DNA of 64,000 bases from Linnemannia hyalina. Its lineage: Eukaryota; Mortierellomycota; Mortierellomycetes; Mortierellales; Mortierellaceae. A model generated the notes under the pieces. The model worked only from the letters and a program-made list of their open reading frames with translations. It was not told the DNA's origin and did not search any database. The stretch spans positions 1,364,001-1,428,000 of the forward strand of contig JAHRHY010000006.1 in NCBI GenBank assembly GCA_019671135.1, in the 5' to 3' direction. Positions 63,401 to 64,000 of this stretch are shown here, one piece after another. Both the position numbers and the translations under genes were made by a program. Numbering within the stretch: the stretch's first letter is position 1; the number at the start of each line of letters is the position of its first letter.

Positions 63401-63961
63401 CCTGATCCTCAATAGCGACGGCTATGCTCCTAGCATCTTCAGTAAGCGGCGTTGGAAGTTTCACTGGCGTTTTGAGGATGGAGGTGCTTCGCTGTTGTTC
63501 TGGCGGGCCATTGGCATTTAGGGGAGGTTGGGCGCCGGGTTTCTTGGGTGAGGTTGCTTTGGCTGAGGATCCTTTGGGCGATGTTGCCCTGGGGGAGAGT
63601 GACGGTGTAGAAGATGACGACGACGAGGCGGATGAAGAGTAGGAGGTGGCGAATGATTTGAATGGGAAGTTGGGTTGGGTCGCGTTGCTCAGGCTTCGAT
63701 TCGGCCTTGGGCCTGCTTCTTGAATGACATGTGTGGGTTGGGTGGGAGTAGGGGTTTGTTCCTCTATGGCGTTGGCCGAGTCGTCTGACGAGTCCTCTTG
63801 AAAGTAGTAGCTATTGCAATCACACACAAGTACAAGAAGCAAGGTTCCGTGTCAGTCCAGGCGGGAGTATTGATGAGGTTACTGTTATTATTTGCTGAGT
63901 GTCTATTCTTTGCTTGTCGTTGTCTACGTGTATTATTGACTCGTTGTCCTCACCTTGCCAT
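51431..63961 (-). CDS. SZT2-like KICSTOR scaffold (about 3950 aa; 5' end uncertain)
   Basis: In animals SZT2 is the large KICSTOR subunit that holds GATOR1 at the lysosome so amino-acid shortage can switch off TORC1. Exons read: 51431-56621, 56718-56938, 57027-59115, 59213-62773, 62859-62928, 63016-63230, 63324-63810 and a first piece ending at 63954. A von Willebrand-like start 'YRSVFMVDVSSSVLTVDSGG' (about residues 190-210) and 'SPSLVVVTDGVVKSNLL' with 'CSIIQLG' follow the SZT2 pattern, as do 'PGHLFDYVIKNPQRYGF' and 'NPKNRDLLVHFVINVN' in the C-terminal half. Ser/Pro-rich stretches and a long acidic segment (about 51600-51720) are interspersed. The ATG at 63959-63961 gives MAS-YYFQEDSSDD and is taken as start, but the frame stays open to the window edge, so earlier exons may be missing. 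Confidence 0.82.
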
Positions 63962-64000
63962 GTGTGCCTTATGATCCCATAGAATGGTCTGTCGATGGTT
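63962..64000. other. Window edge, upstream of or within the first SZT2 exon
   Basis: 39 bp in open frame with the presumed SZT2 start. It may be 5' leader or more coding sequence; it cannot be decided here. Confidence 0.4.

Overview
This is a stretch of fungal nuclear genome. It carries 14 protein-coding genes that can be followed exon by exon, all eukaryotic and nearly all housekeeping. Most introns are short (about 60-150 nt) with GTAAGT/GTATGT-type donors and acceptors that usually end in TAG. The gene set is fungal (septin, beta-tubulin with fungal residues, TSC13, IMP4, TSR3). It also keeps forms that are animal-like rather than yeast-like: an SZT2/KICSTOR protein, a UBE3B-type HECT ligase, an aspartate/glutamate carrier with EF-hands, a TMEM184/OST-alpha protein and a THADA-sized TRM732. 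That mixture suggests an early-diverging fungus, most likely Mortierellomycota. The organism call is inference; the sequence alone does not prove it.

Layout, left to right: TRM732/THADA (-), TSC13 (+), short-chain dehydrogenase (-), NUP159/NUP214 nucleoporin (+), IMP4 (-), TSR3 (+), DUF1749 alpha/beta hydrolase (-), UBE3B-like HECT E3 (+), TMEM184/OST-alpha family protein (-), septin (+), beta-tubulin (-), EF-hand mitochondrial carrier (+), phosphatidylinositol phosphate kinase (+) and SZT2 (-). The first twelve genes alternate strand without a break. The left 28 kb is compact, with short shared promoters between divergent pairs and 41-250 bp between convergent stops. From about 28 to 44 kb the spacing opens up, with intergenic gaps of about 2.2 and 3.6 kb and introns of 897 and 1287 nt in the septin and tubulin genes. 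The last 20 kb is filled by two very long genes, a 2247-residue lipid kinase and a roughly 3950-residue SZT2.

Functional links are modest. IMP4 and TSR3 both act on the small ribosomal subunit and share a 219 bp promoter region. TRM732 (tRNA 2'-O-methylation) shares a 214 bp promoter region with TSC13 (very-long-chain fatty acid elongation). SZT2 belongs to nutrient signalling to TORC1, and its convergent neighbour makes phosphoinositides. I found no CRISPR array, transposon, convincing tRNA or rRNA, or viral insert.

The most unusual observations are a start codon alone in its own exon (IMP4), two GC-AG introns, a low-complexity insert of about 115 residues just ahead of the catalytic cysteine of the HECT ligase, a predicted membrane anchor on the lipid kinase, and retention of SZT2 in a fungus. 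Exon borders were read by eye and may be off by one base; in nine of the multi-exon genes the summed exon lengths came out as a whole number of codons, which supports those models.
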